From the NCBI GenBank assembly GCA_030374765.1, contig JARGXX010000079.1:682001-746000 (forward strand): a stretch of DNA of 64,000 nt, in the 5' to 3' direction. This document shows positions 47,774-57,991 of this stretch, piece after piece. A program made the translations under genes and the position numbers. Position 1 is the stretch's first letter; each line of letters begins with the position of its first letter. This DNA comes from Agarophyton chilense (lineage: Eukaryota > Rhodophyta > Florideophyceae > Gracilariales > Gracilariaceae). Under the pieces are notes generated by a model, which saw only the letters and a list, made by a program, of their open reading frames with translations, had not been told where the DNA came from and searched no databases.

Positions 47774-49949
47774 TTAGTTTCCCGACTGAGTCGGGTCGTT
47801 CGCCCTTGGGGCGTTGCTTCCAAGTTGCGAATTAGCCTGTGGTGCTTCAGTGTTCTGAATCACTGGAGCTCCAGATTGACGTCCAGGATGGTAGCTAAGC
47901 CATCCTTTGACCTTCCAGTAGGTACCAGCCGGCACTCGGGTTCTTTCCTCCTTTGAGAGAGTCTTGTAATTCGTGAGGACGCGAACTAAATCCTTTGCAG
48001 GAAGGGTACATTCTGAACACAGTTGATTACGGCTATAGCACAGATAGCATACTAACGCTTTACGGCGTGCTGCCGACCTCGGTTGTGATCGAGACGCTAT
48101 CCGCGTGTCCACCCATCCAAGTTTTCCATTCTTGAGTCTTCCGTCCGCGGGACTCATGTATGCACGGTATTCTGGGCGTCTGCCCTCCAAAGCCATTAGA
48201 GCTTCTTCCTCTTGGGATTGTGAGTGAGGTAGATCTTCTGTGGGCACCGATGAGTGCCAATAATCCATAAGGTGAATAGCATCGTGTTGCGATTAGTTAT
48301 CGTGTATAGCAAACGACGACTCTCGAGAGTCCACTGGATATTCCAGGTGGAACAACGTTCGAGTGGACTTCGCGGCTTGTTTGTGCCTTTCCTCTGATTT
48401 GGATGCACCAAGCGTTGGGGTAATCCGCGTAACTCCGCGAGATCTTACCGCGTCGCCTTCAGCTTGCGCAAACTGAACCAACTCCAGAAATGGGGTTCTT
48501 TTATGCTTTTCTCGAAATCGAGCCACTAGAGATTTGATGTTGGGATCGAGTCCATCGATGAAAAAGGTAATCTTGGATTCTGTTGGGTGAACGTTTCCAC
48601 AGCGCGTGGCCATTCTGTTCAGCCTCGAGCTGTGATCTTCTTCTACCTCACCAGGTTTCTGGGTCATATCACGAAGATCCAGGATAGCCTGTCGGATTTC
48701 GTTCGATGTCGCATAGCTTCGCAGTAAGTACTGTACAGCCTCCGGCCAGGATGTTACACCTTCTTCGTCAGCAATCAGGGATCCGCAGACGGAACGATAT
48801 TGCTCGCACGCAAAACCCGTCAAGAAATGTGGTAATGAAACCCAAGCTTGAGGTTCAATCATTTCTCAGGTGTCTGCCTCTGCAACAAAACGAATAAGGA
48901 ACTCCATAACGAGAATGGGCCTTTTTCCATCAAAGACTAGATCATTCAGTCCAATCTTCAACCGCCTAATGTGGTCCTTAATCTTTGGGGTTTTGCGACC
49001 CCGATCGCTTCTTTCCTCCTCTCTTCAGCCGATAATACCGGTAGTCCAGGACTTTCTGATACAACGGATTAGTACAAAGACGTGGCCTGAGATGCTTGTA
49101 CTTAGGACCTTTCTTCCATAAGAGCCAAGAAGACTTGTTCCTCTTCCTAGAACGAAAACTACGGTGGTCCTCATCACTGGCGTCGTCAGTGGACGTATCC
49201 GACGAGTCAGACTCGTCAGCAGTGAAGTCCTCATGCTCCGATCCTGATGAATAATCACTAGTGTCCGGCTGGGACTTTCTCTTCTTGCCACGTCTTGACT
49301 TCGATTTCCTCGATCGCTCTTCCCTTAAGGGGTCTTCATTTTCGTCATTCACGACTTGGCTAGCAGTAGTCTACGCACTCACCTCTGCCTCCAGGTGTTC
49401 CAGACGAAGGTTAACTCGAGTGAAGATTTCCTCCACTTCAACGGTTAGGCCCGGTAAGGCCTCCAAAGCATTACCATGGCTTTCCATTACTTCCTTCAAA
49501 TCCTCTCGCAGGGTTCTCACAACCGCGGGCATCGGGTCCCTTTCTTCTCTACGAGCGAGTACGACTTGTTCTCGGCGCAAGCGCTCGACTTCTTCGGTAA
49601 TGATCGCCATTTGCGATTCCAATCCAATGATTTGCTCAAGATAGGCGTTTGACTCAAATTTGAGACTAAGAACCTGAGCGCGTAAATCATTTTCTCCAAC
49701 ATGGGTTACGAACTGTTAGTCTCTAGGGTCATTATGGGAACAATCGGCCTCCGTGGCTGGCTCAATAGCCAACTCCACGGGTATAGGTACATCCGAGAGA
49801 TCTCGTCTATCGGTTACCGATCGAGAGCGCGTCATCGCCTGACGGTATAGTCGCTACCCGGATTCTGTAGACGAGGCGGGCCTCGATCGCAGACGTGGGT
49901 CTGACGAACCTAGGGCACCAGTACTAGACTGGGTCTTCTTTTTCGGCAT
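47774..49949 (-). pseudogene. gag of family B (broken)
   Basis: Starts at Met 49949 (MPKKKTQSSTGALGSS). A coiled coil (ESQMAIITEEVERLRREQV) lies at 49371-49702, a Lys/Arg and Ser/Asp-rich region at 48978-49352, the Gag core at 48293-48862 (LPHFLTGFACEQYRSV, KITFFIDGLDPNIKS) and CYLCYSRNQLCSEC at 47774-48268. Several stops and frameshifts break it. The last motif has spacing C-X2-C-X6-C-X2-C. Confidence 0.82.
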
Positions 49950-50143
49950 TCCGAACAAATCCAATGTTCGGAGACGAAATAATTGAGGTCTTCAATTGAA
50001 TACGACAGCGTAGTTAACTACAGAACTCCGTAATAGCTGGACGTGGTCGGAAACCACTCCCGAGATCGTTTTCTATTCGAATAAAAGATCGGTATCGATT
50101 CCACGTTCCAGGTGCGAAATAGTTGGGGTAGCCAACCACAGTG

Positions 50144-50162
50144 TTTCTAAGTCGAAAGAACA
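50144..50162 (-). other. primer binding site of family B
   Basis: On the minus strand TGTTCTTTCGACTTAGAAA begins two bases after the 5' LTR. It shares CGACTTAGAA with the A site and so may use the same or a related tRNA. Confidence 0.55.
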
Positions 50163-50164
50163 CT

Positions 50165-50784
50165 TGTAATATCCGCTATACGGAGAGATCAGACACCTGC
50201 GACAGTGTTTGTGACTGCGGAATGGGTGCTTGCGGCTAAGGGGAAGGTGTGGTAAAGCACAACACTAGCGAGCTAGAATGGGGGCTGTAAGGCCCCACTC
50301 GCCAATGAGGGTGGTTGGTACTATGGAACAGACAAGTACTTGTTGTAGCTTGTCCGGATCTCTGGTTGAGGAATCCTGAACAAAGAAAAAGTGATTAGTG
50401 AACCCATTTATTGTCTCTTTTACTTTTGGCGTCGGCGCCCCCTTTTGTGCCTTAAGTATGGTGGACAGGGGTGAGCGCAGCACATAATAATATCTAGATA
50501 TAAACTTGGTTAGCCGATTAGCCCCTCTACAGTATGGGATAATGGTTGCCACGTGGCTACCCACTACAGTATATGCGCCGTTGCCAATCCGGTATTTCCC
50601 TGCAAAGGGTCGAATCGGATGCGCCGTGGCAGACCGAGATCCCATGTGTAGCATACCACCTCACGGGCTATCTACGGGGTGCCGCTTCATAACTTCATCC
50701 TAGCCGTTGCACTCACTTATGAGTATCAACATACTTAGCCAAAAATAATCTTCCCTCGGCGTTCCGACTGTGCATCATACTACA
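50165..50784 (-). repeat. 5' LTR of family B
   Basis: Pairs with 31054-31704, of which it is about 30 bases shorter because of small deletions. TG...CA termini. Confidence 0.88.
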
Positions 50785-52994
50785 TTCTCACTTCATTCGT
50801 ACGAAAAACGTTGATTTGAATCTACGTCATTAAGAAAAGAGAATAAACATCCGTGGAGTCTACAGAATGGTTATTAAACCGAACAGAAATTCCTATACAC
50901 AATGATTTTCTCGTCGCCTTTGCATCCAATCATGCCTTTCATAGCTTAAATCTTGTCCCTTTTCATAGATAATTGCATCTTTCGTCATCTTGAAGAAGCA
51001 CCACAACACGTGAATTTCGTTAATGGAGAGGTTTGGTTACCCCGCGTTGTCTACAATGCTTTGTTTGGCCTTCAGAACTTTTTTGATCGCACAAAGGATT
51101 TGCAAGTGCTCGGAAAGATCCACATTACTAAGATAGTAATGCATTTTTGAATGAGCATACCATGTCAAAAATCCCTTAATCGCTTCTTAATCTCAAAACA
51201 AAAAGCTCTTCAGCTCTTCATTTTGCTCAATAAATGTAGAAAGAAGAACAATTTTAGCATTTTCAAGGTACATTTACAGTAAAAGTACAAACTGTGAGTC
51301 CCTGCTTTGATTTGTTTCTCGGTCACAACTTCCAATGTTTGCTGACTTTTTGCAGATCTCTGGTTCTCTGATATTTTAGATAGGTATAAAGACGACTCAA
51401 GCGATCGAATGCTTCTCAGAAACACCCGGATAGTTGTTAACCATCATTTAAAGACAATTTAGCCTCTAAAGTTGTTTTGTGCTCTGACTTAGACGTTCTC
51501 GGGCCATCGTTCGTCGACGGAAGCAAAAAATGTGGTTGTACGATACCTGGGTCATATCAAAAAATTTTGAGCCGCAGTTGGTGCTCGAATGGACTTGAAA
51601 GCGGCGCAAACGGAACGTAAAACACAAAGAAATGGTTCGACACGATCATGGAAGTGTCTAAGAACTTATCAAATTGCTCAGGTAAGTTGGGACTGTTTTT
51701 TGAATTTTCATTGATGAAATAGGTGTTTGCATTGATTGGTGGGTTAAGAACTCTGTTATGTAACAAACACGCTATGAGCGTAGTCAGGAAAGAGTGTGGC
51801 TGTTTTAGGCGCTCGGGGAATTTGGAATGGGTTTTTTATCCATAAGAGGTTCGTGGCGTTATATGAACGCAGAGAAATCGAGTACTCGAAAAATGCAGGT
51901 GGAGATTAAAGAGTACTATGGCGGCCGACGCAGCTGCTAACCCTTTTTTATCCTTCATCTGCATTGCATACTTTGCGGCCTAGATTTCTGGGGCTTGGGC
52001 AGAGCAGACCAGGAGCAGATCTTGTCGTTCAGCAATATATTGGGTTGCAACAAACACCCCAGACGGGTCCCTTAAGAAAAGCGTGGGGTCTCTGTAGACG
52101 CCCAATGACAATGCCACACGTGTTTTCACGGTGGCATTCACGCGTGAATCACGTCTAGTTGAGAACGGGCCTGAGTAAACTTTTCACTTGCATAAAAACT
52201 GTTTGAAAAAACGTTAGTGACTGTTTTCTTTGTAAAAGTATCCTAATTAAAGAAATGGTGGACTCGTCATTAAGTTTTGACGAACGACTGCCATCGGCGA
52301 CCAACCGAGGAAGGCGGGTTAGTCTCAGAGCAGCGGCGGGCAGATCCAGACGATTGCTACCATGTAGGAAGAGGAGGGGTCGGAGCCCCGCGATGCACGC
52401 CTTGTCCGCCCGGTGGGTGACACCACCGACTGCGGCTGTGCAATTTATTTGTTAAAGTGCAAACTACGGCGCAAGGCGCAGGCACCACGAATATCAACAA
52501 CCTCTAAATGACCCCTAATCTACGTAGATGCCCCTCCGGTAAAAGGGGTCAAACAGCCAAATAATTCCACATTAATAATAATAAACGTTTCCATCTCGAG
52601 ATATTCGTTGTTTGCCTGGTTCGTACCCAGGGTATACTTCTAGCCCTCACACCTGCACTTGTAATTCGATTATGAAACGCATATGGTTCTGCTGAATGAG
52701 TGGTTAATCTCCTCTGAGAATCTCGTCACGAAGAGAAACCGATTTGATATCATTCGCGAGCTGCGCTTGCAGACATCGTGACGATGACTGACGGCTCAAA
52801 ACTCGACGGTGGTCATGCCGCTTCGAATAATTTCTTCGAGCACTAGCCACAGTCTCCACACATGCTCAGATTTCTGTTCCTGAGCATAATTTTCCATATC
52901 CCAAGCTGTTCTTTCGTTGATTACGCCCATATCACTACAGACAGCTTTGAGTCCTAATCGTTACAGACTGAGGTGTTTGACTGACAATTTTGCA
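50785..52994. other. intergenic region between element B and the plastid-protein gene
   Basis: AT-rich near 50800-52250 with only short frames and no motif; the end (52300-52990) is the 5' flank of the next gene. No RNA gene or transposon end is seen. Confidence 0.5.
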
Positions 52995-53531
52995 ATGGCA
53001 GCCTTCGTCAGCTCAACAAGTTTCATCGGTCGACCAGCCACAAATATGTTTGGCAGAGCCCCGAGCTCAAGGGCTTCAACTTCGTATAATGTGGGCAGAA
53101 AAACGGTGCGATGCACGCTATCTGTAGATAGGATCGTCAACAAGCCATATCAACTAGAGGAGGATGAGGACGCAGTATCTACTACATCAGCGGTTTTCCT
53201 GTCGTCGGATGGTACCTTGTCTATTGGGAAAACAGATGGACCGACCCCTGAGAAGGTCGATGCAACTTGGAAATACTCAGATTCTGATGGTGAGCTTCTG
53301 GTGGAGATTGAAAGGTTTTATGAGGAGGGAAACACGAAGTTTTCTGTCAAACGAATTTTGCGTGGTCATCTTGATGATAGTGGAAAGTATCTTGTAGACC
53401 TACCTGTTTTCTCAGGAGGAATGTATCAGCACCCTGCCGATTTCAGTTCTAACTCTGAGATAGGATGGTTTAACATGATCCTTGCCATTGACGATCTTCC
53501 CTCTGCTGACTTTGACATTTCTTCTCAGTGA
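52995..53531 (+). CDS. plastid-targeted protein of unknown function, 178 residues
   Basis: The start at 52995 (MAAFVSSTSFIGRPATNMFG) gives a Ser/Arg-rich, acid-poor N-terminus of about 40 residues with an early Phe-Val, typical of plastid transit peptides in red and glaucophyte algae. The frame is open upstream to 52917. The mature part is acidic and beta-like: AVFLSSDGTLSIGK, VDATWKYSDSDGELLVEIERFYEEG, FSVKRILRGHLDDSGKYLVD and IGWFNMILAID. I recognise the pattern only as a small stromal beta-rich protein and assign no function. Its 3' end faces the cullin gene 170 bases away. Confidence 0.68.
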   Translation: MAAFVSSTSFIGRPATNMFGRAPSSRASTSYNVGRKTVRCTLSVDRIVNKPYQLEEDEDAVSTTSAVFLSSDGTLSIGKTDGPTPEKVDATWKYSDSDGELLVEIERFYEEGNTKFSVKRILRGHLDDSGKYLVDLPVFSGGMYQHPADFSSNSEIGWFNMILAIDDLPSADFDISSQ

Positions 53532-53701
53532 CGGTCTGTGCCGCACGGCATCAATAGCGCGGCGCTTGTCTGTGAAGGCGAAGGAGTTATCGCTATCCGA
53601 AAGAAGCACATCAGTTGTTAACAGTTAGATTGCGAGTCTAGTTTATAGTAAGCTAAATAACGAGAGACATAACCTCCAACAGTTGAGGTCCATCTTCTTC
53701 T

Positions 53702-56700
53702 CTACTGGTTGTATGTGTACAGCTTTGAATCATTATCATCCCTGGCTATGTACTCCTGGTCAATTAAGCGTTCCAACCTTTTCTTGATTTGTTTGGGATC
53801 CGGCATAAAGTGTTGCTTTGATAGCACTGATATGACCGCAGTACAGAGCTCACCGTAGTTGGCTTGTTTTCGAGATTTCATGACGCGTACGAGCACGGCA
53901 TCTATTTGGGTGTTCCTATCCATTATCTCATTGTTGCGGGGTACCTTCGCTTCTGCGCCTATTATTCTTGATATCTCTAATGGGAAAATTATCTTTCGGT
54001 GTCGGGATTCGAAATAATTGTTCATGTGTATGTACAAATCCTCCCCTTCTGCATATGTGGGTTTGTGGCAATTTGAACCCGTGCTTGGTGGGAGATGTGG
54101 CCGTGAAAGGGGATACACAACTGGTAGAGGACACGGGATGGAAGCAGAAGCGAGGATTTGGCGAACAGAAGGAAGTTGAAGTTTGACCTTTCCGTTTCGA
54201 TTTGGTGGCGTACTGAGCATGTCAAAGTTGGAGTTTAAGCGCGGCGAACTCAAGGAGAACTTTTGTCTCTTCCATAAAGAAGCTTGTGACAAACAAAGGC
54301 TTGGTATTTTTCTCTTTTTCATATCCCCGAGAACGGTGGAACCGGAAAGACCTTGATTTGAAGCGGGTGTCGAATGTTCCTGCGAATGATTTAAACCAAA
54401 GGGAGCAATACCAGATGCTGTGTTCAGCGGTGGCCGTAAAGGACGAAGTGGTTCGAAACGACTTGGAAAAATACTGTTGTTGATGGTCAACAGTCTATGT
54501 GTCTTTGAGGAAGTTATTGGTTCAAGATGTTCAAGCAAATCATGCGTGCTTATATTCAAATATCGCGCTGCGTCCTTAACTGATATGGAATCCCTATTGT
54601 TCAAAAGCAAGAGAAGGCAAGCTTGCGGCACCGACACCACGAACGTATACTCACAGGATCTAATCCTTGCGGTAAGATGTATTGTCGACGAGGAGTGGAC
54701 CCAAGTCAACTTCCTTGGCTTTTTGTTGCGCAGATAGAACTGAGAAAACAATTGTTGACACTTCGTAAGTACCGCTGGTATCCTAAGGTTCAGCTTCTTT
54801 TCAGGTGGCCAGTGCAAAGCGTTGAAGACATATCCATTGAAATCGATTCGTAATGCCCGGGCAATATTGTTCTCTTCTACGTTTGAGCCATGTAGGGGTG
54901 TGTGTGTAGACAAAGCCGACATCCACATTCTGTTTTCGTTATGAGGACTTGGGAGATCGACCGGACTCTTTCCTAATCTTGGTATGTATTCCCTTAACTT
55001 TTGAAGTATGGAGCGTCCATGTCTATCCAAAATTGCATTTCCTCCAAAAACATTTTCCTTTAACCAATCTTGAATATCTGAGGGCATACTGCCAAGTTTT
55101 TCTGCCTCTTGCAGGAGAATCTCTTGTGCCTCCAGAAGACCCAGTTTGTGTACATTTCCCATTTTAATTGTGTTAGTCTGTTCCAATCGTTCTCTTTGTG
55201 CTTCCCAGAACTGTACTCGTAATGCACCAACGTAGTTAAGGAACTGACCCCTCAATTTCTTACCTAAAATGACATCATGAAGCATACCAGTTAATCGTTG
55301 AGTGTAAGTGTGACCGGCCTTTTGCTTTAACTTCCCAATAAAGACATTTTCCACCTCTTCTTTTGATCCATATAACAATCTCTTCGCAAAAAGTCTCCGA
55401 TGAGTTTCAAAGAACATGTCTTTGTCATCAATATATCCGAAAAGTCTCACGATTTCATTCATTAGCTTTTCTCTTTGAAAATCTTCTCGAACCGATGGGG
55501 GCCCGTGATTGCCATCAGAAGTTTCGGGCGTCAAACACTTGAGCTTTTGCATCTGAAGAACAGCCCCAGTTTGGGTATGGACATTCTCTGATACATTCTG
55601 ACCGTATTCATCATATTCATCTGCCAGATAGACCCCGTCCACGGTCCTTGGTCTCAGCAATCGATCAATGTAATGGGCAAGTAGACTGGCCAGACATATC
55701 CGACCCAGAAAGCGGTTCATGAATCCACGGAAAGCGTTGTCAATAGCTATCATGATCATATTGGAACCTCCAAAACATCGTTCAGCCATTCTTGAATGTT
55801 TCCAATAAAGGCTTATGAGGCATTCCACAAGTGCCAAGTTTTGAACAATGCTCTCCTTTTCACATATGCTATCTATGTGTTTGACGACAATGGAATTCCC
55901 TTCATCACGAACGAAATTCAAGAAAAAGTTCCCAATTGGAATCAGGCCATCTTCAACACGTTCTAGTAGTTTGAAAACTACGGGCAATTCACTCGTGCGG
56001 CCCTCTTGAATCATGTTGGTCGCTTCTTTTTGGAGATACTCTTTGTGTTTTCCTATGAGTTCTGCCTCAGCAGCTTGACGAACACGCAAGGTGGAATCTT
56101 CGTGCAGAAGATTACGCACACGCATTTCCTCAGCATCAAGATAGTTCCGTATCTGCTGAACAAACGTTTTTATATTTCCGTCTCGAGCTATGCGGGCGCC
56201 TTCCTCCTTGTAAAACTTCCGAGTACGAGACAGAAATCGTTCTTCAAAGACATGAACGTACAAATGAAGTGTAGAAACATGGTCAGGCGCATAATTCTCG
56301 ATGCATCCAATAGGTTCATAAAACTCGTCCTCACAAACATCTGCGGCGCCAATCTCTACGAAGTTTTCAATAACACCGCGGATGGCCTCGCGATTTATCG
56401 GAATGCCTCGACGGTCGTCATCTACCAAATTTAGCGTAATGTCAACGATAGATGGCAAACTGCTCAGAAGATCTTCCCTCCAATAGAACATCAGAAGCTT
56501 ATCAAGAGGTCGCACAGGGTCATGCTTCAGCGTGTTCATGTTAACATTTATCCAAAATCGTTGAAGATGGTGTAGAACTCGCTTCATGAACATAATGTAC
56601 TTCCAAGCGACTTTCCATCGCCGAACATACTCCGACAGAAGCGTTGTACCGCCCAAAAGCTGCAGATGATGTAATTGTACATTTACCAGATCACGTACAA

Positions 56701-56914
56701 ACTGCCGAACATGAACATACATCCTTCGCATTCGCATTGTATCGTTTTCATCGTAAAGGTTCCCAACATCTGTAAATATGTTACTCCATTCCTCCGGAGA
56801 AGTTTTGACTGGAGTATCTTGCATATTTCGCAGTATGGCAGAGAGCCGGGCTTTTACATTCCGCCAGCGGGAGTCAAGGTCGTTGTCAAACGAGCTTTCA
56901 TGTATCGTCATCAT
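53702..56914 (-). CDS. cullin-family ubiquitin ligase scaffold with insertion before the neddylation domain
   Basis: 1070 residues, intronless; typical cullins are about 750. Residues about 1-500 look like helical cullin repeats. The cullin homology region (REKLMNEIVRLFGYIDDKDMFFETHRRLFAKRLLYGS) lies at about 500-640, with the RBX-binding sheet near 720-800. Residues about 840-990 are Ser/Pro/Asn-rich and low complexity, an extra insertion. The last 71 residues form the winged-helix neddylation domain (RNTQIDAVLVRVMKSRKQ, then IKKRLERLIDQEYIARD). Lys 1013 in VRVMKSRK is at the place of the NEDD8 acceptor. The protein would be the rigid arm of a cullin-RING ligase that carries a substrate receptor and RBX1. 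Nearest class by sight is CUL1-like, not proven. Confidence 0.88.
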   Translation of the reverse strand: MMTIHESSFDNDLDSRWRNVKARLSAILRNMQDTPVKTSPEEWSNIFTDVGNLYDENDTMRMRRMYVHVRQFVRDLVNVQLHHLQLLGGTTLLSEYVRRWKVAWKYIMFMKRVLHHLQRFWINVNMNTLKHDPVRPLDKLLMFYWREDLLSSLPSIVDITLNLVDDDRRGIPINREAIRGVIENFVEIGAADVCEDEFYEPIGCIENYAPDHVSTLHLYVHVFEERFLSRTRKFYKEEGARIARDGNIKTFVQQIRNYLDAEEMRVRNLLHEDSTLRVRQAAEAELIGKHKEYLQKEATNMIQEGRTSELPVVFKLLERVEDGLIPIGNFFLNFVRDEGNSIVVKHIDSICEKESIVQNLALVECLISLYWKHSRMAERCFGGSNMIMIAIDNAFRGFMNRFLGRICLASLLAHYIDRLLRPRTVDGVYLADEYDEYGQNVSENVHTQTGAVLQMQKLKCLTPETSDGNHGPPSVREDFQREKLMNEIVRLFGYIDDKDMFFETHRRLFAKRLLYGSKEEVENVFIGKLKQKAGHTYTQRLTGMLHDVILGKKLRGQFLNYVGALRVQFWEAQRERLEQTNTIKMGNVHKLGLLEAQEILLQEAEKLGSMPSDIQDWLKENVFGGNAILDRHGRSILQKLREYIPRLGKSPVDLPSPHNENRMWMSALSTHTPLHGSNVEENNIARALRIDFNGYVFNALHWPPEKKLNLRIPAVLTKCQQLFSQFYLRNKKPRKLTWVHSSSTIHLTARIRSCEYTFVVSVPQACLLLLLNNRDSISVKDAARYLNISTHDLLEHLEPITSSKTHRLLTINNSIFPSRFEPLRPLRPPLNTASGIAPFGLNHSQEHSTPASNQGLSGSTVLGDMKKRKIPSLCLSQASLWKRQKFSLSSPRLNSNFDMLSTPPNRNGKVKLQLPSVRQILASASIPCPLPVVYPLSRPHLPPSTGSNCHKPTYAEGEDLYIHMNNYFESRHRKIIFPLEISRIIGAEAKVPRNNEIMDRNTQIDAVLVRVMKSRKQANYGELCTAVISVLSKQHFMPDPKQIKKRLERLIDQEYIARDDNDSKLYTYNQ

Positions 56915-57991
56915 GTGTTGTTATCCACCGCCGACAAAAACCTTGTGGGCAAGGATGCCCCGTATACGGAACAATAAGAACCTTCCTTACCTGGGACACA
57001 GAGAATGGCGTCCGCAAAGTCGACCAGGCGACACGGGAGGCTCCTTGTATTTCGCCGTGTATACTGAAAAGCGGCGGCAAGCAAGTTGTTCACGATTCTG
57101 GTGTGATTTAGGCCCCAGATACTGTACAGGGGGGTACTTCGAAAATCTTGTGCCGTGGATGACCTCTAGAGAAGCAAACCTCGTGTGGTACGACGCGTAC
57201 CAAAGTGCGTGAACGATTAGCGCCAAGTTGGTCGAGGGCGAGAACGCCTGATGGTTTTGACGAAACACCGCACCCCACACGATGGGAAACGCAATGGGAG
57301 CGGTAAAGAAAAAAGCAATTTCCAATAAGCTTTATTTCATTTGGCTTGCACATTTAATGCCCTTCTCGCGTCGCTAAATTTGCACTGCAAACTTTGCAAT
57401 GTCGTTTGCTTGAAGACTACAGTACTCATCTCTCAAACCCTTAGCCGTACACTTGGTATAATTCGAGAAAACCGTAAGAGCAGATAGAGGCTGTCGATGA
57501 CCCGCCCGGTAGAATTCTGGAAAGATGTTGATGACCATGGTGGTCTGCTGCTAGAGAAGCTCTCGAATTGCTGGAAGGTGTGCAACTGCTATATACCCTA
57601 TCACATGGTAAGACGCGAACATGCTGTTTCTTTGTGCAGTTTGGATAGACATTTGGACATCTTGATGAGCACGGACGAGGGGTTATGAGGTACCTGCGGA
57701 CGTCGAAGAGCCAGATTTCTTCAAAAAGAACTTGTACAACTTACCGCGGCTGCTGGCAGGTAATGTTTCCCCTGCCTTGGAGAAACTCAAATTTAGGACA
57801 ACTAAGTTTGGGCCGGTTGAAAAATTTTTGGTCGTGATCGTCTACTTTTGATCATAGATTTAAGCATTGCCATCAACGTTATTTCCGAGTATCAGATGCC
57901 CCACATCACCCAACTTAGCTTTCGCGCTTGCTCCATGAGTAGAAAAGACGCGCGTTGGAAACATCGTTCAATCCGCCTATCATCTGTCCTA
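56915..57991. other. spacer between cullin 5' end and NAF1 3' end
   Basis: Only short frames on both strands (for example 56778-57212), without motifs. I read it as the cullin promoter side plus 3' flank of NAF1. Confidence 0.5.

Larger units (their letters stand above)
31054..50784 (-). mobile_element. Ty3/gypsy chromovirus family B (interrupted by family A copy 2)
   Basis: Minus-strand element with its 5' LTR at 50165-50784 and 3' LTR at 31054-31704. Without the A insertion it is about 11.2 kb. Internal order on the minus strand is gag, zinc-knuckle-like motif, protease, RT, RNase H, integrase, chromodomain, then an unusual plus-strand (antisense) ORF region before the 3' LTR. All sense genes are broken by stops and frameshifts. 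The two outer flanks (agatc left, ttctc right) do not match, so the target duplication is lost or the two LTRs belong to a recombined pair. Confidence 0.88.
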
